Shown here one piece after another: positions 21,721 to 30,122 of a stretch of DNA of 64,000 nucleotides. A model generated the notes under the pieces. The model did no database searches. It had not been told where the DNA came from and was given only the letters and a program-made list of their open reading frames with translations. The position numbers and the translations under genes were made by a program. Within the stretch, counting starts at the first letter, position 1. Each line of letters starts with the position of its first letter. Origin of the DNA: JAFGDI01 sp963667715 (GTDB taxonomy: Bacteria; Planctomycetota; Phycisphaerae; Sedimentisphaerales; SM23-30); contig OY763926.1 of assembly GCA_963667715.1 (NCBI GenBank), positions 3,038,001-3,102,000 on the forward strand. The letters run 5' to 3'.

Positions 21721-22290
21721 TATAAAAAATTAACCGCAATACCAAAAAGTCATAACGGATGTAATATATCTATAAAATTTGTTTGAACAAATAATAACAA
21801 AACAACTAATATTAAAATATTGTAAACAGAGATAAAAAGGTGCGACAACATCAGAAAACACCTGCCTATAGCATAAGTAAAATACATATGCTAAAAACAC
21901 TCAAATCTAAAGTTTCTCACCACCAGTTCTCCAATCCAATAGTATAAGTGATTTAAGATAATAATCTAAAACACTTAATTGAACTGATTATATAAAAAAC
22001 AGCTCATAAAATCAAGACATTACAGCTATCCAGCTAATAAACATCACTAGCCAGGTGATTTTACAAATTTTTCCATTATTAATGGTTTTCTTTACTTAAA
22101 AACAGTTTTTTTGTAATATATCAACTGGTACCTTAAATCAATAGTACGAAGATTAGGTAAACACGGAAAAATAGGTAATTAGCATAATTAAATTATTACA
22201 GAACCTAAATTAATAATTACAAATAAAAAACTTAAAAAAATATCAAAGCTATTCAGATAATTATTAGATGCGTTCCATAAATAATTCAAT
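21721..22290. other. A+T-rich divergent intergenic region
   Basis: This gap separates the giant gene (minus) from the unrecognised gene at 22297 (plus). It contains no convincing ORF. Two short inverted repeats are visible: ATTTGTT-TG-AACAAAT at 21777-21792, about 75 bases upstream of the giant gene's start, and TAGCATA...TATGCTA at 21869-21893. Either could be an operator or a weak hairpin. No clear -35/-10 pair was found for either gene. Confidence 0.5.
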
Positions 22291-22296
22291 GTGGAA

Positions 22297-23091
22297 ATGA
22301 AAAACTTTATGAATTATAAAAACTACAGCGGCTTTACCTATCTTTACAAACTGCTTTCAGGCTTTTGCTTTGACGCTATGGAACAGTCAGTAAAAATAAC
22401 TGACGGCTATGTTAATTGCAACAGGTTCCTAGCTGGCATCGAAACATCAAAGCTCTGTCAGGAAGAAGCATTGTCATTGAAAGAGACAATGGCATTACCA
22501 GATCAAGCTCGAAGTATATTTGAGCATTATTATAGCCAAGCCAGTTCACTGCTATTTGGATACGAATCTATTTCTGAGGATAGATATCTGAAAAAAGTTT
22601 ATCTTGAATTCTGGGAATCAATAGCGGATAAAGCATTAAACCAACAATGCGGCGAGACAGAGCTAATGCATCTTGGTTTAAAATGGCCATCTGACAATCA
22701 TAAACAACTTATTACTACAGAATATCACTGTCGGCCGTTACTTGATATAAGAGGGATTGATAGAATATTATCAAAAAATGAATCTGAAGCTTATAAAACG
22801 GCCAGAGCAGTTCTGAATATTGCCGCCACAAAAAGTCAGGACAGGTCATTTGTTTTTTTGGAAGCGGCCGAAAAAGATAATTGCAGAAGCTCAATAGACC
22901 TTAACTTATATAAGGCTAAACTTCAAATATCAGATATTGCTTTTCCACTAAAAAAATACCTTTCTGCCTGTAAAATCAGCGACCCGGAATCGATAATTAA
23001 TTATTTTAATGAGTATCCGCTTGGGCACATATCAGCTGGTATTGACCGTTATGGCAGGGATTTTTTCAGCTTTTACATTGAAATAATGTAA
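22297..23091 (+). CDS. Hypothetical protein, about 264 aa, not recognised
   Basis: A soluble, mostly helical-looking protein without signal peptide, membrane segment or any motif I recognise. It is cysteine-containing (for example SGFCFDAM, VNCNRF, KLCQEEA) and the N-terminal part is rich in aromatic residues. The ATG at 22297 is chosen; a GTG at 22291 and an ATG at 22309 are alternatives, and none has a strong ribosome binding site (a TGGA lies just upstream). It stands alone between the giant adhesin gene and the permease gene, with about 250 bases to the latter. It could be a lineage-specific gene. No function is proposed. Confidence 0.6.
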   Translation: MKNFMNYKNYSGFTYLYKLLSGFCFDAMEQSVKITDGYVNCNRFLAGIETSKLCQEEALSLKETMALPDQARSIFEHYYSQASSLLFGYESISEDRYLKKVYLEFWESIADKALNQQCGETELMHLGLKWPSDNHKQLITTEYHCRPLLDIRGIDRILSKNESEAYKTARAVLNIAATKSQDRSFVFLEAAEKDNCRSSIDLNLYKAKLQISDIAFPLKKYLSACKISDPESIINYFNEYPLGHISAGIDRYGRDFFSFYIEIM

Positions 23092-23342
23092 AGGAAAACA
23101 CAGATTTACAGTCCCATACTTATAATAAATGCTTTTTCCAGCAACAATATATCGACACTTGTTTCCATATAAATCATTATATAACAAGAAATTGCGTACC
23201 ACCCACACAGTTTTCGGCAAATACTCAGCAAAAAGCTCTATAATCATGCATATACTATTACGATAAGATATGAAGTAGACATAAGTAACTACAGCAGCTA
23301 TCAGCTATGCAAATAACTGCTGGAAAATGGGGTATATAAAAT

Positions 23343-25220
23343 ATGGACACAAATGATAGCTTAAAAAAAGAGCTTGGTATCATTGATGTATTTGCCATGG
23401 CTTCCGGGGCAATGATAAGTTCCGGACTGTTTATCCTACCGGCAATCGCTTTCGCTAAAGCAGGTCCGGCTATGATCCTTTCATACCTTATAGCCTCGCT
23501 GCTGGTAATACCAAGTATGTTAAGTAAGGCTGAATTGTCAACGGCAATGCCGAAGGCCGGAGGTACGTATTTCTTTGTCGAAAGAAGCCTGGGTGCCTGG
23601 TGGGGCCTTTTCAGTGGCCTGGCAAACTGGTTTTCAGTTGCACTAAAAAGTGCTTTTGCAGTGGTAGGTACAGCCATTCTGATCGAGGTAATAGTACAGA
23701 TGATCGCACCTGTGACGGTGCCTTCATGGCAACTAAAAGCCTTGTCGGCTGGCTGTTGCATATATTTCACTATAATGAATATTGTAAGCGTAAAGCATAC
23801 CAGTCGCTTACAGATAATATTAGTTGCCGCCCTGCTATTAATACTCGGCATATTTATTGCTGGTGGGACGTGGCATATCTCTGTCCCCCGTTACGATAAT
23901 TTTCTGGGCAAAGGGTGGGCAGCAATAATAGCTACAGCGGGTCTGGTATTTATAAGCTTTGGCGGCCTGACCAAAGTTACCAGTATCGCAGAGGAAGTAA
24001 AAGACCCGGGCAAAAACATACCAATAGGAATGATCCTTGCATGGCTGGTAGTTTCACTGTGCTATCTAGCAGTTTGTGCGATAATAGTTGGAGTACTTGA
24101 CAGCGAAGAGCTTATCACAAGTAACTTGCCAGCATCATTAGCTGCCAGCAAGTTTATGGGCAATGCAGGTTTTGTTATCCTGGCATTAGCGGCAATAGCA
24201 GCTTTTGTAACAACAGCCAATAGCGGCATACTGGCTGCGTCTCGTTATCCGCTGGCAATGAGCAGAGATGGGTTACTACCACCACAGCTGGCAACACTGA
24301 GTAAAAAATACAATACGCCAATAACAAGTATAGTTATAACTGGTGCATTTATGACTGCATCGGTTGTACTGCTAGACCTGGAAGTACTGGTAAAGACTGC
24401 ATCAACATTGATGATAGTTCTTTTTATGCTGGTAAATGCCAGTGTTATCATAATGAGAGCCAGCTCAATACAGAGCTACCAGCCGAAGTTTAAGTCGCCG
24501 CTATACCCATACCTGCACATTGCGGCAATAATATCTTATGGGGTACTAATAATAGACATGGGAGCTGTACCGCTTTTGATATCAGCTGCATTTATATTAT
24601 TGAGTGCAGTATGGTATTATGTATATATCTCCCGCCATGTTGACCGGGCATCAGCGGCTATGCACATTGTTGAGCGTGTAACCAATATAGAGCTAAAGAC
24701 AGTAACTCTGGAAAACGAACTGCGAGATATCCTGCTGGCGCGTGATAACATAATTGAAGACAAATTTGACCAGCTGATCAGGGAATGTACCATAATTGAC
24801 CTGGATAGGAGCTTACAGGCAGATGAAGTGTTCTGGCAAGCATCTGAAATGCTGGCAACATTTACTAATACCGACAAAAACACACTGTATGATAAATTTC
24901 TACAGAGAGAGCGTGAAAGCTCAACCATTATCCAACCTGGACTGGCAATACCTCATATAATAATAAAAGGTGAAGGTAAATTCCAGATCATACTGGTTCG
25001 TGCTATAGATGGTATAGTTTTCCCTAACATTGTTGAGCCGGTAAAAACCATGTTCATATTATGCGGCAGTAAAGATGAGCGAAACTATCATCTGCGTGCA
25101 CTTATGGCTATTGCCCAGATAGTACAGGAAAAAGATTTTGAAGAACGCTGGCTGGCCGCCAGAGACAAAGACAGCCTAAGAAACCTTATCCTGCTATCAA
25201 ATCGTAAAAGAGACCATTAA
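23343..25220 (+). CDS. APC-family amino-acid permease fused to a C-terminal PTS EIIA-type domain
   Basis: Residues 10-430 form about twelve hydrophobic segments of an amino acid/polyamine/organocation (APC) transporter. It begins GIIDVFAMASGAMISSGLF, like the family's first helix, and has the conserved AEEVKDPGKNIP loop near 216-227. Residues 437-475 look like a charged linker helix. Residues 480-615 resemble a fructose/nitrogen-type EIIA domain with GLAIPH, placing the expected phosphorylatable histidine at 538, and NYHLRALMAIAQI near 581-593. The domain could couple uptake to phosphorylation state; this is inference, as no other PTS gene is in the window. It ends before a bidirectional terminator and converges on serA. 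The upstream GGGG is a weak ribosome binding site. Confidence 0.88.
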   Translation: MDTNDSLKKELGIIDVFAMASGAMISSGLFILPAIAFAKAGPAMILSYLIASLLVIPSMLSKAELSTAMPKAGGTYFFVERSLGAWWGLFSGLANWFSVALKSAFAVVGTAILIEVIVQMIAPVTVPSWQLKALSAGCCIYFTIMNIVSVKHTSRLQIILVAALLLILGIFIAGGTWHISVPRYDNFLGKGWAAIIATAGLVFISFGGLTKVTSIAEEVKDPGKNIPIGMILAWLVVSLCYLAVCAIIVGVLDSEELITSNLPASLAASKFMGNAGFVILALAAIAAFVTTANSGILAASRYPLAMSRDGLLPPQLATLSKKYNTPITSIVITGAFMTASVVLLDLEVLVKTASTLMIVLFMLVNASVIIMRASSIQSYQPKFKSPLYPYLHIAAIISYGVLIIDMGAVPLLISAAFILLSAVWYYVYISRHVDRASAAMHIVERVTNIELKTVTLENELRDILLARDNIIEDKFDQLIRECTIIDLDRSLQADEVFWQASEMLATFTNTDKNTLYDKFLQRERESSTIIQPGLAIPHIIIKGEGKFQIILVRAIDGIVFPNIVEPVKTMFILCGSKDERNYHLRALMAIAQIVQEKDFEERWLAARDKDSLRNLILLSNRKRDH

Positions 25221-25254
25221 CACAGCTAAATATGATTTAGTAGTCTGGCTAAAT

Positions 25255-25299
25255 AAAAAAGAGACAGATATCTGAAAACAGATACTGTCTCTTTTTTTT
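25255..25299. terminator. Bidirectional intrinsic terminator between permease gene and serA
   Basis: A stem of GAGACAG-ATATCTG paired with CAGATA-CTGTCTC around an AAAA loop, with an A-run on the left and a T-run on the right. It lies between two convergent genes, so it can stop transcription in both directions. Confidence 0.85.
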
Positions 25300-25319
25300 A
25301 TCATAATATGCCTGAGAAA

Positions 25320-26909
25320 TTACTTAGGCAGGTTACATACATAGATATCAGCCATGAAGCTGTTGGTGCTCAGTTCTTTGAGAACTGTTTCTGTTGGAGC
25401 CTGATCAAGACTAACAGCAAGAATAGCTTTCTTGTTCTCGCGACCAACACCCATAGTACCGATATTGATATCATTCTTACCACAAACAGTACCAACTGCA
25501 CCGATAACACCAGGACGGTCATCATAGAACATAACCAGGATAGAGCCTTCTGGAGTGAGTTCAAGAGCAACATTATCGATAGCAATGATCTTTTCCAGAC
25601 CCTTACCTACAATAGTACCAGTAACAGTACGAGTAATACCATCAGAGGTTGAAACACTTACAGCTATAGAGCTGGCATAATGCTTTGATTCAGAGCTCTT
25701 TGTTTCTGCAACATCAAGACCACCCTTATCAGCCAGGCTTCTGGCATTAACAGCATTAACAGAGCCTTCAAACATAGGCTGAAGAACACCAGCGATACAG
25801 CTGGTAGTAATAGCAGCGATATCATAGCCGGCAAGTTCGCCACGGTAATTAACTTCGATCTTTTCGATCTTACCTTTGCTGATACTGCTGGCAACATTTG
25901 CAAGCTTAGCAGCCAGAGCACGGTACTGAATTACCATTTCAGGCTGAGCCTTATCCTGACCAGGAACGTTCACAGCATTTCTCATCTGTGTGCCGCGAAT
26001 AGCATCAACAAGCTCAATAGCAGCGTCAATAGCAACTTCAACCTGAGCTTCTTCGGTACTGGCACCAAGGTGAGGAGTAACCAGACAGTTATCAAGAGAT
26101 TCAAAACCACGATTAACCGGTGGTTCCTTACTAAATACGTCAAGAGCAGCACCAGCGATAGTATTATCCTTTAGAGCAACCCATAGGTCGTCTTCATTGA
26201 TAACAGCACCACGAGCTACATTGATCAGACGGGCTGTAGGCTTCATAATACCGAGCATATCAGCATTTACCATGCCGCGAGTCTGATCTGTAACAGGAAC
26301 GTGCAGAGTAACATAATCACTCTTACGGAAAACTTCCTTAACGTCAGCGATATATTCAACACCCTGACTGGTAATTGATTCTGCAGTTGCCATAGGATCA
26401 AAACCAATGACCTTCATCTTCAGACCGAGGGCACGACGTGCAACAGACATACCAATACGTCCCAAACCGACAACACCAAGGGTCTTGCCCATAAGCTGGG
26501 TACCCATAAGGTTCTTACGATCCCACTTGCCTTCTTTGAGAGTATTATTACCGCCAACGATATGACGAGATAGAGCCATCATCATAGCGATAGAATGCTC
26601 AGCCGCACTTATAGTATTACCGTCCGGGGTATTCATAACTACAATACCCTTTTCAGTAGCGACTTTTACATCTACATTATCGACACCCACACCAGCACGA
26701 GCAATAGCTTTGAGCTTACCCGACTTTTCTAATACTTTAGCGGTTACCTGTGTACCCGAACGAATGATCAAACCATCATATTCGCCGATAATTTCTGCCA
26801 GCTCGTCTTCAGACAAACCTGTCTTTACAACAACTTCCATATCATCCTGGCTGACGATATAGTCCAGACCTTCCTGAGCCAGTTTATCAGTAACAATAAC
26901 CTTATACAC
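25320..26909 (-). CDS. serA: D-3-phosphoglycerate dehydrogenase (SerA, long form)
   Basis: Catalyses oxidation of 3-phosphoglycerate to 3-phosphohydroxypyruvate with NAD, the first step of serine synthesis in the cytoplasm. The 529-residue protein has the long layout: substrate-binding and Rossmann domains (GVVGLGRIG at about 145-153), catalytic Arg in NVARGA (about 233), Glu in FSKEPP (about 262) and His in TPHLGAS (about 280), an intervening ASB domain (about 315-445) and a C-terminal ACT domain (DRPGVIGAVGTVCG) that usually senses serine. The start is GTG at 26909, six bases after a perfect GGAGG; a TTG two codons upstream abuts the GGAGG and is unlikely. It is transcribed alone and faces the permease gene across a shared terminator. 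Confidence 0.95.
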   Translation of the reverse strand: MYKVIVTDKLAQEGLDYIVSQDDMEVVVKTGLSEDELAEIIGEYDGLIIRSGTQVTAKVLEKSGKLKAIARAGVGVDNVDVKVATEKGIVVMNTPDGNTISAAEHSIAMMMALSRHIVGGNNTLKEGKWDRKNLMGTQLMGKTLGVVGLGRIGMSVARRALGLKMKVIGFDPMATAESITSQGVEYIADVKEVFRKSDYVTLHVPVTDQTRGMVNADMLGIMKPTARLINVARGAVINEDDLWVALKDNTIAGAALDVFSKEPPVNRGFESLDNCLVTPHLGASTEEAQVEVAIDAAIELVDAIRGTQMRNAVNVPGQDKAQPEMVIQYRALAAKLANVASSISKGKIEKIEVNYRGELAGYDIAAITTSCIAGVLQPMFEGSVNAVNARSLADKGGLDVAETKSSESKHYASSIAVSVSTSDGITRTVTGTIVGKGLEKIIAIDNVALELTPEGSILVMFYDDRPGVIGAVGTVCGKNDINIGTMGVGRENKKAILAVSLDQAPTETVLKELSTNSFMADIYVCNLPK

Positions 26910-26918
26910 TAGCAACCT

Positions 26919-26974
26919 CCATTTCCCAAAATGGTTAGTAATAAAAACAGTTAATATTCACTTTGAATATTAAC
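26919..26974 (-). promoter_or_regulatory. Stem-loops in the serA leader next to the ribosome binding site
   Basis: A perfect 11-base inverted repeat, GTTAATATTCA (26950-26960) and TGAATATTAAC (26964-26974), is separated by three bases. On the serA strand it is followed by TGTTTTT, so it looks like a weak terminator or an operator. A second hairpin, CCATTT/AAATGG (26919-26934), touches the GGAGG of serA. Together they suggest leader-based control; the ligand or factor is unknown. Confidence 0.5.
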
Positions 26975-27029
26975 AGGAATATGGTTTACATAAACGGAGG
27001 ATACCTGTATATCCCCCAGCACAATACTT

Positions 27030-27064
27030 TCGAACAAATGTTCGATACATGTAACAAATATTCG
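27030..27064. promoter_or_regulatory. SOS-box-like palindrome with an adjacent half-repeat
   Basis: CGAACAAATGTTCG at 27031-27044 fits the Gram-positive-type LexA box CGAAC-N4-GTTCG exactly. The palindrome extends by one base each side. A near-copy of its right part, AACAAATATTCG (27053-27064), lies exactly 20 bases from the matching part AACAAATGTTCG (27033-27044). It sits between the proposed serA promoter and the serA start. Whether LexA or another regulator binds is not known. Confidence 0.4.
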
Positions 27065-27110
27065 CTTTTCAATACCTTTATAGTACCGGAAGCACTTACC
27101 TGCCACGCAA

Positions 27111-27142
27111 ATTATAATAGCGTGATTGCCCGGTGAAATCAA
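27111..27142 (-). promoter_or_regulatory. Probable sigma-70-type promoter of serA
   Basis: On the minus strand, TTGATT (27142-27137) and TATTAT (27119-27114) are 17 bases apart; an overlapping TATAAT occupies 27116-27111. This would give a leader of about 195 bases before the GTG start of serA, containing the palindromes described above. Confidence 0.5.
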
Positions 27143-27272
27143 GTCAAATTGATATTTTTTTATCTATTTAATTTATTTCTCATAAATCGTTATCCTACAG
27201 GCAATTCAAAACCATGTTGATGGCACTAGATTAACCAGATCGAGTACTAAGTTCAAACATATCGACGGATTT

Positions 27273-27300
27273 TCAAGAAAATACATTGAAAGGCCGATAA
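27273..27300 (+). promoter_or_regulatory. Sigma-28-like (flagellar) promoter candidate for fliM
   Basis: GCCGATAA at 27293-27300 is identical to the sigma-28 -10 consensus. TCAAGAAA at 27273-27280 is a weak match to the -35 element (four of eight bases), with a 12-base spacer where 11 is usual. It is 80 bases upstream of fliM. Confidence 0.4.
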
Positions 27301-27380
27301 TTAAATGTTAATATGCTTGTGTTGTACAGTAGTAATTAACTTGTTTTTTTGTATTTTGTTGCTGAAAAAGGATTTAGGCA

Positions 27381-28415
27381 ATGGCAGATGTTCTAGACCA
27401 AGATGAGGTAGATGCCCTACTAAACGCAGTAGCCGGCGGCCAGATCGATGGTGCTGATGACGAATCGGAAGATCCGGGGTTGCCCGGCGACGTCGCAACG
27501 GCAACAGCAGAGCAACCACAAAAAAACATAAAGAGCTATGACTTCAAGAGGCCGGAACGAGTAAGTAAAGATCAGATACTTGCTCTAGAGGGTCTACACG
27601 AACGATTTGCCAGAAACTTCGGTGCCCTTCTTAGCGGTTACTTAAGAACTATTGTCGAATGTAAGATAAGGTCAGTTGAACAGCTGACCTACGCTGAATT
27701 TACCTATTCACTACCAACCCCAACCAGCTTCTCACTGCTGGACGCTACTCCTTTAGATGGTCAGATATGTATGGAAATAAGCCCACTGATCATTTTTCCG
27801 GTCATAGACCGTATGCTTGGCGGTGGAAATGCTGATCTATATGTGCCGCAAAGAGCTATGACACAGATCGAGCTGAGATTAGCGAACAGGATCCTAGACC
27901 GTGCACTAGATGCACTAAAGGAAGCCTGGAGTAATGTAACAGAAGTTGAGTTCAAGGTGGTTCAAAACGAATCCAACCCACAGCTTATCCAGATCGTAGC
28001 TCCAAATGAAGTTGTTGTGGTAATAGGATTTGAACTTAAAATGGGCGACAAGACCGGCTCTATGAGCCTATGTTTCCCGTTCAATGTAATTGAACCGATA
28101 ATGAGCAGGCTAACAAGCCAGGACTGGTTCAGCTACAAGAAAAAAGTAGATAAGGACGAAAATCGCAAAAGTCTGGAAGAAAATCTGGGCCGGGCAAAGT
28201 TGCATTGCATAAGCTACCTGGGCAACTCCAAGATCAAGGTTAAAGACTTAATTAATCTGGAAGCCGGAGACTTGATCAAACTCAGCAAAAACTCTAAGGC
28301 AGAGTTGATCATGCAAATTGAAGGTAAAAGCAAGTTTGCCGGTAAAATCGGACAGTTCAAAGGCAGTCGTGCTTTAAAGGTAACACGTAAGTGCATTGCC
28401 GGCGAACGGATATAA
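27381..28415 (+). CDS. fliM: Flagellar motor switch protein FliM
   Basis: A C-ring component that binds phosphorylated CheY and controls rotation direction. The N-terminus VLDQDEVDALLNAV (residues 4-17) is the CheY-binding motif, followed by an acidic linker. The middle domain begins near residue 50 with the family's DFKRPERVSKDQ and contains GGGNADLYV; the C-terminal SpoA-type domain (about 265-340) includes KIKVKDLINLEAGDLI. Length (344 aa) is normal. Ribosome binding signal AAAGGA lies upstream. It stands alone, away from other flagellar genes, and runs convergently into the hemerythrin gene with only five bases between the stops, so any terminator must lie inside a coding region. Confidence 0.93.
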   Translation: MADVLDQDEVDALLNAVAGGQIDGADDESEDPGLPGDVATATAEQPQKNIKSYDFKRPERVSKDQILALEGLHERFARNFGALLSGYLRTIVECKIRSVEQLTYAEFTYSLPTPTSFSLLDATPLDGQICMEISPLIIFPVIDRMLGGGNADLYVPQRAMTQIELRLANRILDRALDALKEAWSNVTEVEFKVVQNESNPQLIQIVAPNEVVVVIGFELKMGDKTGSMSLCFPFNVIEPIMSRLTSQDWFSYKKKVDKDENRKSLEENLGRAKLHCISYLGNSKIKVKDLINLEAGDLIKLSKNSKAELIMQIEGKSKFAGKIGQFKGSRALKVTRKCIAGERI

Positions 28416-28420
28416 AAAAT

Positions 28421-28852
28421 TCACTTCATCATATCTGAGACATCATATGGCAAGCCGCTTTTAACCAGATAATGGGCAAAACGGGTGTCCTCCTCTAAGA
28501 GATGATCGTTTAACCATGCTCTCAAAAAAGCCAGTACATCAATAGGATTTAAGAGCAGCTCAACCCTTATCTTTCCAGCTATAGCAACGATCTGGTCAAC
28601 CAGCTCACGATGAACTTTCTTATGCTCATCAATTTCCGGATAATTAACCTGCATCATCATTTCTTCTTCAGTCTCAAAATGATGTTTAACGAGGGCCACA
28701 AGGCGATAAATGGCATTATTTGCAACGTAGTCTAAATCATTATTGGAAACATGCAGATAGATTTCGTTAACGATATCCGCCAACTGCTTATGCTGCTGGT
28801 CCATCTCATCAATATGCAGAATATACGCTTCGCCCCAGTTTATAAATGCCAT
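28421..28852 (-). CDS. Bacteriohemerythrin
   Basis: A single-domain oxygen-binding di-iron protein of 143 residues. The expected ligands are present: His21 (QQHK), His58 and Glu62 (HFETEE), His77 and His81 (HKKVH), His117 and Asp122 (HLLEED). The N-terminal INWGEAYILHIDEMD is typical. Bacteriohemerythrins store, deliver or sense oxygen, which fits an anaerobe or microaerophile, and proximity to fliM may hint at aerotaxis; that link is inference. AGGGG lies nine bases before the ATG. Confidence 0.93.
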   Translation of the reverse strand: MAFINWGEAYILHIDEMDQQHKQLADIVNEIYLHVSNNDLDYVANNAIYRLVALVKHHFETEEEMMMQVNYPEIDEHKKVHRELVDQIVAIAGKIRVELLLNPIDVLAFLRAWLNDHLLEEDTRFAHYLVKSGLPYDVSDMMK

Positions 28853-29148
28853 ATAAGCATACCCCTGTCAGAACATTAAAAAGCCATTACGTACCCATAT
28901 ATACATTTTTATAATTAATTGGGCCATATTACCAGAAAAAACCTATTTATATCACGGTTTTATCCATAAACGAATATTACATACGTACTGTGAAAATAGG
29001 GGATATGTTATACCAATGCCGTTATCTACTCATATTTCTTCAGTATATATCCAGTTATAAGAGCTTCTGAACTTGTTTGCATGCTGAGAGATATTGTACG
29101 CTATTAATAGAAAGATAGAGTAATTATTTACTCAAGAGGTAGGTAAAA

Positions 29149-29982
29149 ATGAATAAGCATATACTTGTTATTATTTTACTACTAACCTATGCCTCACAAG
29201 CACTTGCCGGCATAGCAGCTACAGAAGTTCACTATTTTGACTTTGGCTATTCTAACAACAAAACGCCACTAGAAGACAAAATAGGTAATCTAGCATTATC
29301 TAGCAGCGGGCAAAACGTGACCATAACAGATTATGGCACTGCATTATTTAATAACTCATCTAATGCAATTGCTTCCTACTTATCAACCCCAATACCAGTA
29401 ATTGCAGGTGACAGCTATGCGGTATCCTTATGGTTTAAGGCTATTAGTCAACCAGAGGCAGATATCAGTACAGGCGTCCTATCTTCCGATACAACAAACT
29501 CTCCATCTTCCTGGTCACTGGAGCTAGCAAATATATCAGGCAATGATGGAACAGACCTGATATTAAATTACAAGAAGAATGCATCAGAAACAATTGCTGT
29601 TGGTCTTGATGGCTCTGCGCAGAGCTGGCATCATCTGGTAATTTATTCTGCACCAAGTAATTGGCGATACTCTACCGAAGTTTTTCTGGATAACCAGAGA
29701 GTATCAGAATCATTAAACAAAGATATTAAACTAAAAAATATGGACTTTATCGCAATTGGAACTGACCGCACTCAAGCAAGTCGTTTCAATGGCGAGATCG
29801 ATAATATAACCATTATCTCAATGGACTACAACAATGGCACCAGCGACCTGCAAACTATTACTAAAGAGCTCTACTTGCAAGGCCAGAACAATGCTATACC
29901 TGAACCAGCAACAATTGTAATATTAGTGCTGGGATTTGCACTGATGTTTACAAGAAAGTATCATCACAAAGCCAGCATGTAA
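29149..29982 (+). CDS. Secreted LamG-like protein with PEP-CTERM sorting tail
   Basis: 277 residues. A signal peptide (1-20, MNKHILVIILLLTYASQALA) is followed by a LamG/concanavalin-like beta-sandwich (about 25-250) with SYAVSLWFKA, SWHHLVIYSA and GEIDNITII. The tail is IPEPATIVILVLGFALMF followed by RK, a standard PEP-CTERM signal that an exosortase removes during export to the surface. The ribosome binding site GAGGTAGG is strong. It is the only plus-strand gene next to the minus-strand CAZyme locus and may be a glycan- or matrix-binding surface protein; the ligand is unknown. Confidence 0.85.
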   Translation: MNKHILVIILLLTYASQALAGIAATEVHYFDFGYSNNKTPLEDKIGNLALSSSGQNVTITDYGTALFNNSSNAIASYLSTPIPVIAGDSYAVSLWFKAISQPEADISTGVLSSDTTNSPSSWSLELANISGNDGTDLILNYKKNASETIAVGLDGSAQSWHHLVIYSAPSNWRYSTEVFLDNQRVSESLNKDIKLKNMDFIAIGTDRTQASRFNGEIDNITIISMDYNNGTSDLQTITKELYLQGQNNAIPEPATIVILVLGFALMFTRKYHHKASM

Positions 29983-30021
29983 GCTTAAATTCGCCTTAGT
30001 ATCTGCAAGATCGTAGGATAC

Positions 30022-30063
30022 AAAAAAAAATCAGGCACTCCACAGAGAAATTGCAGAGTGCCT
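30022..30063 (-). terminator. Intrinsic terminator of the double-LamG gene
   Basis: On the minus strand an AGGCACTC...GAGTGCCT stem (16-base loop region) is followed by GATTTTTTTTTG. It lies about 60 bases after the stop of the double-LamG gene. Confidence 0.85.
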
Positions 30064-30122
30064 AAATAGAACAGTGAAAATTGGACTGTTATAAAATTCT
30101 TATTAAATTGTCTATGGTACCA

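Noticed and set aside
23032..23247. A 71-codon minus-strand frame after the unrecognised gene
   Set aside because: It overlaps the end of the plus-strand gene and has no ribosome binding site or family features.
23258..23851. A 197-codon minus-strand frame opposite the permease start
   Set aside because: It lies antisense to a clear membrane transporter gene and shows no family features of its own.
26951..27142. A 63-codon minus-strand frame upstream of serA
   Set aside because: It spans the proposed promoter and leader palindromes and has no recognisable product; regulatory sequence explains the region better.
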